NCBI GenBank assembly: GCA_001683735.1
Contig: LUGG01000011.1
Coordinates: 744,001 to 808,000, forward strand
Reading direction: 5' to 3'
DNA: 64,000 nucleotides
Source of the DNA: Grifola frondosa
Lineage: Eukaryota > Basidiomycota > Agaricomycetes > Polyporales > Grifolaceae
The position numbers and the translations under genes were made by a program. The stretch's first letter is position 1. Each line of letters opens with the position of its first letter. Positions 1-11,900 of this stretch are shown piece after piece. Below the pieces are notes generated by a model that did no database searches, had not been told where the DNA came from, and saw only the letters and a program-made list of their open reading frames with translations.

Positions 1-1254
1 AGTAGATTCGCAGGGACGCGGCGGGGCCCGCGCGCGAAAACCAGTACACCGACACCCACGTCAATACTGCAATCACGTCTCAAGTCAGGGGGAATAAATG
101 CAGACTATGTTACGCACCCTCGTCGTCATCCCAGGGATACCCATCTGTCCATATTACTAGCTTCTCGTAGATCCACGCGAGGAGTCCCACAGGCGAATCG
201 GCAAGGGCATATCCGAGCGTCTGAGGCATCGTTGACTGCTGGTAGAAGTACCCGCGCCCTTTGGCCATGAGCCATCTTGTGCGCTCTAGTCCCGCGCGCT
301 CGGCGTGAGAGTAGGGCGTAATGAGGTTAGCGAAGAATTGTCGAGGATGCTGCAAAAAGGACGGAGGGCGACGGACACTGTGCGGAACTTAGCTGATTTT
401 GGTGAAGTAACAGAGGAGGTCTACAAACCTTGGGTAATTGGTGTGCCACGCTTTAACATTTTCGTGGCCGTATGTTGTGGCTAGCATACGAGCAAGCTAT
501 AGAAATTGTAAGTACTACCCACGAATAGGTATTTTATGAACGTACTAATGCGCCCCAGTCTCCTCCCTGCACGACTGAGGGAATGTCAGACCATTTCGAA
601 ATTGTCACGCAGGGCGGCCTCACCATACTCCTTGTATCCGAGGGCCAACATCAGTTTGTTCAAGACCTACAATAGGATGAGATATGAAGGACGTGAAAGA
701 AAGAGAACAAGACCAGCCTCAATGTACTGGGTCCCGTTAAATCCTTTCTTCGTGGGCCCCTCAGAAAATCCGAAATTGGGCAGGCTTGGTGCGACAACAT
801 GAAAACTTGGATGGTCTGGGGACGCATGTGTCAACAGCGGGAGCAGTTTGCGCACTTCGAGAAAATGGCCGGGCCCTGATACCAAATTCAACATAGCCCG
901 ATGAGCGATCGAGGAAAAGGACTCACATCCATGGATGAATAGAAATGGTATGGCATTTTGCGCCGCCGATTGTTGATGCACGTAGTGTATGTTCAACGTG
1001 CCAAACCCATCGACATCGATGTCTCGTGTGAACTGGGGGAGCTCGTTGATTTCAGCCTCTGCTTTCCGCCAATCGAACCCACTCTTCCAGCGTGCGAGGA
1101 GACGCGTAACGTCAGCTAGCGGCACTCCGTACTCCCATCCTGCATCGTCAAGTTCGTCAGGTAAACGAGCGATATCAAGCTTCTTATTGAGATTGTCGAT
1201 ATCTGCTTGAAGGACCGATAACTTGAAAGGATGCTCGACTGCAGGATCGGACAT
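1..1254 (-). CDS. Epoxide hydrolase EH-1 (microsomal type), 3' end cut by window edge
   Basis: Alpha/beta-hydrolase that would open epoxides to diols. Start ATG at 1252-1254. Exons I can place: 927-1254, 718-875, 624-666, 546-574, 429-496, 118-377 and 1-66 (continues outside). Exon 1 carries the EHN N-terminal domain ([18 protein letters not shown]). The oxyanion motif HGWPG is split by intron 1, the nucleophile motif QGGDWG lies at 546-574, and [15 protein letters not shown] near the left edge carries the lid region. The catalytic His exon is outside the window. The intron layout is identical to EH-2 and EH-3 but the protein is clearly more diverged, so this looks like an older tandem paralogue. 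Intron 2 appears to begin with GC rather than GT. No frameshift seen in the visible part. Lies head-to-head with the METTL25-like copy 459 bases away. Confidence 0.88.
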
Positions 1255-1712
1255 CGCAGAGGGAAGACAGTTCTCCTATTTGTGAGCGTCGGACGGGGTG
1301 CCAAGGACTGTATGTACACGACCTTTATTATTATTCGAGTAATCTGAAATGTGTATCAATCAATGGCCCCTTTCGTGTCGCATGATCTCACTAGTCTTGT
1401 CATCATGGGCGATTGTAATGCTTCGAGAGGCCGAGGTCCGCTTTAAATATTAATGCGAGCCTCCCAATGCAGGGCTTGGAGCTGCTTGGAGCCAGCTAGC
1501 ACGGTTCGATTGCGGTCCGGTTGCTATAAGGGAGTTTGAGGATCGTGACGTGACAGCTGTAACGCGACGCGTTCAACGCGTCCATCACGTGCACCCATTC
1601 AATTTCCTTTCTGCAAGTTCTACGTTCGTACTTCGTAGTGTCCTCTTTCCGCGGCGCCATCCACCCATCATTCGCGTCATCGTTACCCAGATCATACTAA
1701 AAGCGTGCCACA

Positions 1713-3704
1713 ATGTTAACCGCGGTACAAGAAATCTGTCAATTTCTCTCCACCCCCCTCGCTGAGAGTCTCTTGACCATACATCCTAACCAGTCTTGTA
1801 CCTCGTCTTTTGTTCTACCACCCGCTTGGGGCTGCTGGTGGGACTGGGCTGCCCGGTCGGTTTACGAATCTGAAGAAGGCTTTTCTTCGCGGCTACTCCT
1901 GCGATACTACACACAGTATTCCCCTGGTTCAAGATGGGACGATCAGTATTCGTGCATCCCTCTGGAGATTAGGTCGCTGGTAGACTCAGCTCGTAGGCTA
2001 AAGACGTCTCGCGAACAAGGATCCACTATGCTCCCGGCGCCGGTGGTTCCGCTTCCCAAATGCATGAGTGCGAATGCCTTGAAGCCCTTACAGAACCGGC
2101 CGCACATTTCCAATTCAAGAACGATAAACTCCATGGGATGTCTCCGAAGAAATCGCACGAGGTGTTATGTATGACGGAGTATACTTCAAGGTTGCTCTCC
2201 ACATTGCCTCAGCTCAAGTCTTTGAGGCATGTTGTTGATGTTGGCGCGGGCCAAGTTCGTTAGTCTCGCTCACTTTGTATCCATCTTCGCTTGAATGTTG
2301 TTCTGAGACCGTGAGACGAATTTATGCGCCCTCACGGATTCAGAATGATTGTTTCCGTCGCCAATCGGACTGAAATACCATACCTTACACTTTCAGTCAC
2401 CCCATTCCTTATCTTTGGAATATCTACCATGATCTTGAGCTGAATATCTATGGACAAAATATAGGCTTATCTCTCGCACTGGAAGTGCTTGCGCTTGACT
2501 GGAGCGACGTGCAGACGAGAGGTGCTGCGCGGAAAGATGTGTCGACTCAGAGGAAGCGAAGAATGGACAATCCACTGTGTACGGCCTACGATGTTACCGT
2601 CGTCAACGATGCCCTTATCGCGGAGGGCGAGAACGTTGCGCCTAGAAAAAATGATACCCCGGAGAATATTCCACATGAAAACGGAAGGTTTCAGCTAACG
2701 GGAACCGGCTCCTTGACTTACAAGACAATCAACATTACGACAGAATCTCTCATCGAAGCTACAGATGAGTGGATGTCTGAGCAAACACGAGCGGAGCAGA
2801 AAAGCGGTCCTACCCCACTCGCCTTCGTTGCCTTACATGCATGTGGCTCACTCACCCTTCATATTCTCCGCGCGTTTATTACTTCACTGAAGAGCGACAA
2901 CTCTTCGAAGGTGTGGGTACCAACGTTAGCCATTGTCGTAGGGTGTTGTTACAATCTCATGGACATTAAAGGTAGCACTATTTTGTTATCTTCATCTTGT
3001 CGCACTGTCTAATCTCAAATTATGAAGACTTCCCGTTATCTAGCGAACTTTCCTCTCCATCGCTACACATACCGACAGTGACATTAACCCCCAATCATCT
3101 ACAACTAGCTGCTCAGATTCCCTCCCAGTGGTCGCGTACCGATAGCGCTCTGAACGCCGCTAAACTTGCTATGAAGAAAGTTGTCTGGAGGGCATTGCTC
3201 GAAGGAATCTTGGAGCAGTGCAAGACCGCTCAGCCCACTGTGGGAAACGCAGTAGGTCATCCTGAAGATCATGCGCCGAGCTCGACCGCTCACGAACCAG
3301 AAAATGCGAAGCCATATAGAGGAGTACGACGTCTTGGCAAGCTAAATGACTCCGCATATACGGAATGGGCTATCTACCTTGAGCGCGCTGGCGCAAAGTT
3401 AGGGATGAGTCTCATGCAAGCCGGAGAAAGAGATTTGCGGATGGAGAGGCGCTTGGAAGTCTTCCATGTTTTGAGATGCATTTTGGGCCCAGTCGTAGAG
3501 ACACTGATTTTGCTTGACCGGCACCGTTGGTTGGAAGAGGAACTAAGCGTAAGTGCTTCGATATATGTTCAAGTATGTTGCCCAAATTGGCTGATCATAA
3601 AATAGGGGACAGGGATGGACATTAAACTCGTCAACTTGTTTGATCAGGCATCCGGCAGCGGTCGTAACATTGCCATTACGATTTCACCCCTCTCTTATCA
3701 ATAA
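1713..3704 (+). pseudogene. METTL25/RRNAD1-type methyltransferase, left copy, probably inactivated
   Basis: Methyltransferase-like family with the signatures MSPKKSHEV (2136 on), VVDVGAGQ (SAM motif I), VALHACGSLT, VVGCCYNLM, LAAQIPSQW and the C-terminal block VNLFDQASGSGRN before TAA at 3702-3704. Introns lie after VDVGAGQ, after NLMDIK and after EEELS. Compared with the inverted copy at 31546-33534 it lacks one base at about 2036-2042, has about 15 extra bases near 2101-2116, and lacks 22 bases at about 2476, just downstream of motif I. The 22-base loss shifts the frame and removes residues between motifs I and II, so this copy is unlikely to make an active enzyme. Its first codons are better preserved than in the other copy. 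The substrate is unknown; family members act on RNA or protein. Confidence 0.8.
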
Positions 3705-4096
3705 AATAAAATGTGTGCGACTGTTGCAAATCCACAGTGGTTTGGGTGCCCACTTCTCAATTCTCGTGATGCTACACAAGTAAGCTTATAAGACTCTAGC
3801 CTGCGCACGACCAGCAAGAATCAAGTGCAGAGCAACACAATCCACGAAAGTCGGCCTCGAGCGCCTTCCGTTTATGCTAACATTGATTTCATATAATAAT
3901 GTACAATCGTGCACCAGACAATCATAAAAGGCCACGATGAGCAGTTCATGAATTGCCTCCGTTATGACATGAACACCGAACTTACGCAATGACTAGTTCT
4001 TCGCCAACAAACCATCATCGTACATAGCCACTGTATATCTTCTGCATCAAGTCAAATTCACGTGCATCGAACTGAACGTTGTGCACAGTTTGCCGT

Positions 4097-5720
4097 TCAT
4101 GCATAACCGCTCTGACCCAGCACAACGCCATGCGCAGGTCCGCCCTTAGCAAACATTTTGCGAACAGCCCCGACGAGCTCATCGGGAACCTCATACGCTG
4201 CAAAATGTCCACCGCGATCGTGTTCCGACTCGAATACGACATTGCCGAGTGTGCGTGCCCATCTGTGAAATATTAGCACTTGACCTATGCCATCCACAGC
4301 ATCGCATAATAGACGCACGTTCTGGGAACAGAGAGAAGCTCTTTGGGAAAGAAGGAAAGCCCGCACGGGATGGGACTCCAGCCAATATCAGTCCCGTTTG
4401 AAACCTTGCCTCCTTGTGTGGTTTCAAAGTAGATCCTCACAGAGGCAGCGGGCCCAGCGCGGGAAAACCAATAGATACTGACCCATTCCAATACTGAACA
4501 CCGAGAGTAGTATCAGCCTCATGCTGCTAGGCAGGAGCCAGGTAACTACCTTCGTCGTCTTCCCAAGGATACGAATCAGTCCATTGTACGAGCTTTTCGT
4601 AGATCCATCCCAGCAGGCCGATGGGAGAGTCCGCCAAAGAATAGCCGATAGTTTGCGGCTGCGTAGATTGCTCCTGGAAGTAGCCATTGCCCTTGGAGAA
4701 GAACCGCAAGGTGCGGGCTAGCCCAGACCGCTCAACAGCAGAATAGGGCGACAAAAGGTGGGACAGAAAGAGCCGTGGATGAGACGTGAATTTCGGAGGA
4801 CGACCACTACAACATCGAAATTAGTTCTTGGCAACACAACAATTGTGAACTAGATGTTTACGAAGGGAGGTTGGTATGCCACGCTTTGACGCTCTGCCCT
4901 CCGTACTGAGCAGCAAGCGTTCTGGCAATCTAGAATCGATGCAGGCCAATGAATACATTCTTCTGAGATCATTTTGCAGATCAATTGAGCTTACTAATGA
5001 GCCCCAATCTCCTCCCTGCACCACTGTAACATATTGGAGTTAGTATTGTAAACGTATGCTGTCCGACCCACTTACCATACTTCTTGTAGCCCAAGGCGAG
5101 CATTAACTTATTTGCTACCTGTTTGAGCATCAGATTCCACGAATCCATCTGATGTTGGCTTAAGACAAATACATGCCTCGGCATATTGACCACCTGCGAA
5201 TCCTTTCTTCTTCGGGGCTTCCGAGAATCCGTAACCCGGCAAGCTGAGAGCGACCACATGAAAGCTGGGGTGATCCGGAGAAACCGTTGTCAACAATGGT
5301 AGCATCTTGCGCACTTCGAGGAAATGTCCTGGCCCTATAACAACCATGAATTGTACGTCAGTATCAAGACCATGACGAGCTTGCTGTCGACTTACACCCG
5401 TGCACGAACAACAGTGGTACAGCATTCTCCACCGTACTCTTCCGGTGTACGTAGTGTATATTAAGCGTACCAAAACCATCTACTTCGATGTTTCTGGTAA
5501 ACTGCGGGAACTCATTGATTGCTGCCTCTGCTTTTCGCCAATCGAAACCGTCCTTCCAGCGAGCGAGAAGACGTCGAATATCAGCAAGAGGGACTCCATA
5601 TTCCCAGCCTGCTTCGTCTAACTCGTCAGGAAGACGTGCGAGGTCGAGCTTCTTCCGAAGCAAGTCAAGTTCACTGTCAGGAATAGACAATTTGAACGGC
5701 TGCTCAGTTGCATCGGACAT
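4097..5720 (-). CDS. Epoxide hydrolase EH-2 (microsomal type), intact
   Basis: Eight exons splice without frame problems: 5396-5720, 5177-5334, 5076-5118, 4995-5023, 4862-4929, 4550-4806, 4319-4493, 4097-4262; 406 residues by my count. Start ATG at 5718-5720; a TTG six bases upstream is not a plausible start. The EHN domain is in exon 1, HGWPG is split by intron 1, the nucleophile Asp is in QGGDWGS, the lid Tyr is in [13 protein letters not shown], and the catalytic His is in [10 protein letters not shown] in the last exon. All elements expected for hydrolysis by the Asp-water relay are present. Intron 2 begins gcatgt where EH-3 has gtatgt, a GC-AG intron. It converges on the METTL25-like copy with 392 bases between stop codons. 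Likely role: detoxification or secondary metabolism; the substrate cannot be read from sequence. Confidence 0.92.
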
Positions 5721-5860
5721 TGTCAAGGAGTGGCCTCGGCTGACGAGAAACTACTAGCAGTAAGATTGCGCGACGTGGAAGTTGGCTGGGCAATTTCTAA
5801 GCCGGCCTCGGTTAGTCTCGTATGATACATCTTGTGCGACGCGAACTCGTGACCAGCTAG

Positions 5861-6661
5861 AAGATCTTCATGGAATTATGATTAGCGTTCTGTTATCTGG
5901 ACGTATACATGACTCACCACTCCTTTTACATAGAGTGAGCTGTCTACCGTCTGCAATGTTCCACTTCAAAGAGATGGACTTGGGCCTGGAAAGACACGGA
6001 GGCAGATCGAGCACGCGACTACCACGTGAGATTTGCGGGTATCGGCCTCTCGGGAAGTTTCCATTCTTGATCAAACACCGCCATAAGCTTTCTTCCAGGT
6101 CGCGTGTAAGCTTCACTACCTCTGTTCCCCACACTTACTCCGTTCTTAACGTTTTGTCTTTTTCTTCGCGCATCATCAGTGGCGCCAGTTTCACCGGTTC
6201 GAACGGCGAACACACGGCGTTGTCCGCCACCGGTTTGACAGACGCTCTTCGCAACCATCAAGTCATCTTCGTGCGTCTCAGTTTTCTACCTTTCTTCTGA
6301 CTCCATATCTTAACGACACTCTCCTCGCTTTTGGGTCCATTATTTAGTCCCTTTGTCGTGCCGTGAGCTTCCGCATTGAACGTAACAGGTTTAGCTCCTC
6401 CAAAAGCTCTTGACGCCACATATCACTAGACTGTGATTCCAAAAGTCGTCGCTGAGTTCTCCTCGTACAGAGTCCTTTTATCTCCCCTTCAAGTGAGCCA
6501 ATAGTTCTCAATAGCACGTCGCACAATAGCTGACTACTCAAAAGTATTTCCCCATCCCTTCTCCCTCCGTATGTGTGACGCTTAGAAACTATATATAGCT
6601 CATTTTCCACTCTGACATCACTTTTACCCATCAATTTAGACGTCTTACTCTGCCTTCAAAA
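5861..6661. other. Intergenic, no gene recognised
   Basis: About 800 bases between the left inverted arm and the Ser/Pro-rich ORF. It has short ORFs on both strands but none with a recognisable motif or good splice signals. The last part, just before the ATG at 6662, is pyrimidine-rich, consistent with a promoter and leader. Confidence 0.5.
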
Positions 6662-7971
6662 ATGCATAGTGTGATAACATCTCCTGTCCGACCTATATGC
6701 ATCAACAAGCCTCTTCCTCCACATCCTACCGATTCGCCCAAGCCATCTACTCCCATTCCCATCCCACGGCGAAAGTCTGTTCATCCACCGCCGTGCTCCC
6801 CCATTCGGGATCAAGCTTCGCCCGACCTGGTTTTCAATTTTGACTTTTCAGTGTCCCCGGAACGGCATGATAGCATGACGCAGATGCTGCTCGAGCAACG
6901 CGGTGCTGGCGTCCGACTCTTTCCACTGAATCAAAAGACACGATATGCGCCTTTCACAGCTGGCACCGGTGTCGAAGTAGAACTGTCCGTGCATCCATAT
7001 GCGCGGGAGCCTTTCTTATACTCGATACCGAAGATCCTTGCGCGGGACACGCAGCCGGGGCAACATGTACGAGCGCGCACATCTACTATCAACGGTGAAG
7101 GGGCTGGTGGTGGTGCGGCTGATCAAGAACGCACTGCGCCAGTGCATGCAAGGATTCCTTCGACGTCGTCATCCATGTCGTTTTCATCGTACCCATCCTC
7201 CACCTCCTCTCTTCCCGTTTCTACATCTGTCTCAGTCGACCTTGATGTCAATTCATCCTGCGGTAGCGACGATGGGATAAACGTTCTGACCACAGCGTTC
7301 CAGCGCTCCCTTATATCGGCGTCTAATACTTCAGTATCCCCGTCGGCAGCTACATCCTTCGCTGAAGGACATCACCAAGCGCCTTCTCAGACGACGTTCC
7401 GACCGCTATCTCCGATATCTCCACCCCTCAGCTCGCGCTTTGGAACCCATCCTCTGCGTCAGCCGCGCCCGAAACCTTTGCAGCCCAGCAAAGCCGGTGC
7501 AGCTCCCGTAGTATCACTCGATGTCGCTCAGGCAGAGCAGGTGCGCAGACGATCTCCGCATACCTGCATCGGTAGCGGGCCACGCTTGAGACGTAGCTCC
7601 AGTGTTGGTGCACGCCGAGCACACGAACGCTTCGGGACCGTGGTTGGGCGTGGGGCGGGCGCGTGGTCAGCATGATGGAGTATGGCAGTGGGCGCATGTC
7701 GCTGGTACTTAGCGACGAGGAACTGGAACGCTCGCTCGAAAAAGATGCATTGGACTCGGAGGGCGAGGAGCCACAGACCATCAGTGAGCGCGAGCGCGGG
7801 GAAAACGCAGATAGGGACAGGGAGAAGATTGGGGAACAGGAGCGCGAACGAGGACGGACGCGCGGCAGAGCTCCTGCGAGAGGGCCTGACGTATCTCGAT
7901 TGCGCGCGATGCCTGGCTGGCAGTGGGCGGACGCGCGCGGAGTGGGTGACTCTTTCACTGTCACGAGTTGA
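6662..7971 (+). CDS. Ser/Pro-rich disordered protein, split over two overlapping frames
   Basis: Not recognised. The first ORF (6662-7675, 337 codons) opens after a pyrimidine-rich leader and is rich in Pro and Ser with basic patches. It includes an ordered-looking stretch (LLEQRGAGVRLFPLNQKTRYAPFTAGTGVEV..., about residues 77-105) and long Ser tracts. It ends in a frame overlapped by a second ORF (7663-7971) containing SLVLSDEELERSLEKDALD, then a Glu/Arg-rich charged tail. The acidic, helical second segment reads like a natural C-terminus, so one missing base near 7665-7675 is the simplest link. Alternatively these are two independent ORFs. No catalytic or membrane features are visible. Confidence 0.5.
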
Positions 7972-8960
7972 TGCTAATATCGCTCTGGAAACAGAAGTAG
8001 AAAGACGAAAACACACTCAAGGATAAAAGGGGTAGGTGATTGCGACGAGGTCGACCTTTCGCACTCACCTTGTGTTCACATCTTTCTCTCTATGTCTATG
8101 GACATTGTCGACACGGACGCAACACCCATTCATTAATTCGTAGCTTCGTCTCGTATTCCGTTTCGTCTTTCCATCCGACATACTGTGACGACCTTTCATG
8201 TTTTTTTCCCTTTCTTCAAGTCTTTCTTCATCCCTTGGGACTAATCTCACGTACGCACGGCAGCCTACGTATATCCATACCACTATGGCATTCGTATATC
8301 CACTCCATCATCGCATCCATCACGCATTAGAGTTCCCAATCCACAATTAGTACCGTTTCGTTCTATCATTCCCTTTTCTCGGACTCGCATATGCCTTCTT
8401 CCCCTCTCATTATTCCCTCTCGGTTCGCATTCGTTCTCCGCATCATCAGCGCCATATCCACCATTCCATTTCTCCACACTTCTCTCCCTCCCAATATCCG
8501 CGGCTTCTAGTTCCAAGCACGCAACCTCTTCACTCATCAACTTGGTATTCATCTACCACTACTTATTCTATTCGCCAATCATGCACCGAATGTATTCCAC
8601 ATCCGCCCACTCCATTTCCGTACGCCTCTTAGACCTCGCTTTGTCCGGTTTCCTTCTCATTTTATTTTCTTTCCCTCTCCATCTCCCTATCTTCTGTATC
8701 GCCATTGTGGTGATCCCCAATCGTATTGTGGACTTTCGGTCATACCTCGCATCCCACATCGCATATCCCATCATCGCATTGTATCCCCACTAGCATCATA
8801 CATATGAATCCATCCTCACCTCCCCTCGACGTATGTCACTCGACTCCGAGCTCGTCTATGTCGGCAATCAAAGTTACCGTATACATACCCTCCTTAATAC
8901 CCCATTCCCTTTCTCCTCTCCGTGGTCTTTGGGTCTCGTTTCGTCTCAACGCACGTCTTG
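7972..8960. other. Pyrimidine-rich intergenic tract
   Basis: The plus strand is strikingly poor in G and rich in C and T from about 8040 to 8960, with repeated CAT, ATCC and TTTC words. It has no convincing ORF. It could be a long 3' untranslated region of the Ser/Pro-rich gene or a non-coding transcript. Confidence 0.4.
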
Positions 8961-11900
8961 GAGCATTTACGGTTTTGTAACAAGTATTATATAATCCTCA
9001 CAAAATAATACGTACTTCGCAGTCTGATTGTGTCTGAAATACTGCACTAGTTCTTCTATCGCGTCGCAGGGGATTATTTTTGCTATGCGCTTTGCACGAT
9101 GCGACGCGTCTTTGCGCAACGCGATCACGTGCTCACATCGAAAGAACCACCGAAGTAAATATGTATTCCGTTCGATGCATCTACCTGCGACCAGGTCAAC
9201 CATAGCTGACGCATCTTCAGTTGAAGAGCTTCGTATGATTTGCATCAATTTGGTATCCGACACCGTTTGTATGCCGACTTCAAGTTCCCTCAGTACTTGT
9301 TGTGTTTGGCTGAATACTACTCACAAACCATTGTAATATCCATTCTTTTCGGCATGTCTATAGTCTCCAGCATGCACGCTGTACGTGAATGGTTATTCTG
9401 CATGGAAGGACAGATTACTCACCAGTGCCGTCTATTTTTGCTTGATCATTCGAGCTCCACGGCGCAAGCGGAATGCAGCAATTATCCGCATGACGTCTCA
9501 CGAAGATATTGTTCTTCTCTCAACAAGGTTGCGGCTTGAATGTGGGGCTGCCTCGGTCAAATGAAGACGTGAGAAGAAATATTCACGGAGAGTTTAACGT
9601 ACGCACCTGCAAACTCACTTGGGCACCGCCCGATATAGCTGCGGACAGCAGCTGCGGGCGAGGTTCAAGAGCAGTCGGCAATGCGGGCACCGGAAAATAA
9701 TAATGTACGGGCCACGGAATCTCGAGAACAACGTATGTTTTGACGCTCTCGCACGTGAGCAAGTCGACCGCCCACACGTCAAACAGCGAGTGCGAAGGCG
9801 TGACCGAGAACGCTTAGCAATACAGCATGAGAGACGGAAGAACGGCGCGCCCAAAATCTCCGTTAGGTATGTGCGCCTTAGTGTGCGGAGCGTTTGTCAG
9901 CTCTGGCTGTGCCGCAAGTGAGCGCGATAACGGTATGGGGTAGAGTATGTCGGTAGTAGTTTGACCGGCGGTCTGAGATCAGGGACTCGAGTGACGGGAG
10001 ATGAGCAGACGTGGAAATGAGTATGTTGTGCACAGCGCACACTTCGACGTCGGCTCGAGGCTCGAGAAAAACAATCAAGCCGGAAAATAGCCAGGATCAA
10101 CACTTGCCTGCCATAGAGCTGCGCCGTAGCATATACAAATAATGAGATTGGTGGGTTGGTTTATCGGTGTTAATGGATGGGCGGCATTGGGTGTCAGGCT
10201 CCTCCTTCACGAGATGAATATTGGACTCATCAGAATTAATGATCCATCAGCCGCTCACCGCAGGCTTGCAAACACCGAGCAAGGTCATGATTCATTGATC
10301 CTCGGGCGCGTGAAGGACTTCCCTGTGCGACATTGTCCATATAGGCTGAGAACACGAGGTCCACTGATATCATAGAAAGTGCCGAACGAGAGCGCAGTGG
10401 GAACGCAACGGTGCAGGAACGGTGCACTTTAGGTGGCCCTGAAGAAGACAATTAATCCACTTGAGCCCGTTGCTTTGAAGAATAGTCTGGTTAAGTGAAG
10501 GAGACTCCCCATAAATGCTGGGGAACTTGGTTGGTAAAATCAATCGAGATTGTAGAATTTCCGCGCAGGTTACTCCGATACAAAGAGATGTACCGGAAGT
10601 GGACTGCCCAAGTCATGGTACGTTGTCGGATGTCTGTGCCTGACGAGCTGGGATGGCGGCGCTGACAAGCAGATGTATTCGCGTCGAGAGAGAGTACCTG
10701 GCAACAATTTCGAAAAACTCGAATGTTATACTAGGCGGTGCATCTGTGTACCACAGAATTCCCAGAGAAAATCCTCTGATAATCCAGGACACATGAGGAC
10801 TTGATGGTGCTCTGCGAATTGCTGAGGCGATCGATATCCAGAATGTCATCTAAAGCAATACAGGCGTATTCAGGTCTATTAAGCTTAAGTCATATACCAC
10901 TCATTGCATAGGTGCATGCAGATGCGTATTTCCATCACACATTGACGGCACCTCGACGGAGTGAGCGGCCGGTGCCGACCCACTTGTACCGAACATCAGC
11001 TCCCACACAGTTTAGTGCCGTGAATGTGCATTGATTGTGTATAAATCTGGGTTCTACACCACAGCCTCGAAGCGCTGGGTTAATTATCGCATGTGAACTA
11101 GAATTGAATGTGTGAGGAAAGGCCACGCCGCGCTCACCGGAGGAAATATGGCTACCTTGGTCAGCCTGGGTGAATTACGGTATTTTTGTCATGAAACATG
11201 CATCTTTGACGAAGACGGAAGCACAGTTGTTGCTCCACCGAAGTTATAATTACATAGCTTGATCCATGCGGATGATAAATCTTCACGAAGCCATGAGGTT
11301 GGAGGAAGGACATCGCCCGCAAGAAGAATCTGCTGAGTGGTCAAACTTTGTCTAGAAATAGGGTAGAAACTTACACAATGACTGCGTGCGGCGCAGGTGA
11401 TGATATGAATGATAAGTGCCTTGGGCATGTGCTCATGCTTCTCCTCGGTCGACGACCTGGAGTGTTCCTTTCTGGTGAGTTTAAGGACAGGTGAAAACGG
11501 TATAATGAATGCCGTATACATAGTCACGTCACACACACAACCGTACGCAACTCTAGCGTGTGGCCAGCGGTATATAGATTACCCTTCAGGACTGAGGCAC
11601 GGGAGCCACCTGGCATCATTGAAGGACCATAAAAAGGATCGTACGCGATATCTTCAGCTATCGATGGGTATCCGCGCATCGCGCACATGCCCAATGGCAC
11701 GCTGCGCCTGGGCATCCTCCAGATCAACCTCGATGAACATCAAATTGCTGGAGACATGCGGGACGTTGTCTAATGCACGGCGGTGAGTAATCATGAAGTT
11801 GCTACGATAAGATTGATTAGGAGCCAATGAACATACTCAGCTTGACTACCAGCCTCATTGATTCGAGTCAGTGGCACAGAGAGACCCGTCAGGGAGGACT

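Larger units (their letters stand above)
1544..5860. repeat. Left arm of a large inverted duplication
   Basis: The reverse complement of this segment matches 29191-33702 across exons, introns and intergenic DNA. Homology starts in the METTL25 promoter (shared GACGTGACGTGACAG-like block and TAACGCGACGCGTT) and ends after the block TACATCTTGTGCGACGCGAA at about 5828-5860. EH exon 1 differs at 5 of 109 residues between arms by my count. It contains the METTL25-like copy and EH-2 in convergent orientation. Differences from the right arm include a 22-base deletion and a 15-base insertion in METTL25 and the absence of about 200 bases found at 29226-29427. Confidence 0.9.

Noticed and set aside
7428..8016. 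Two minus-strand frames opposite the Ser/Pro-rich ORFs
   Set aside because: Shadow frames in Arg/Ser-rich antisense; the plus frames have the leader and natural composition.
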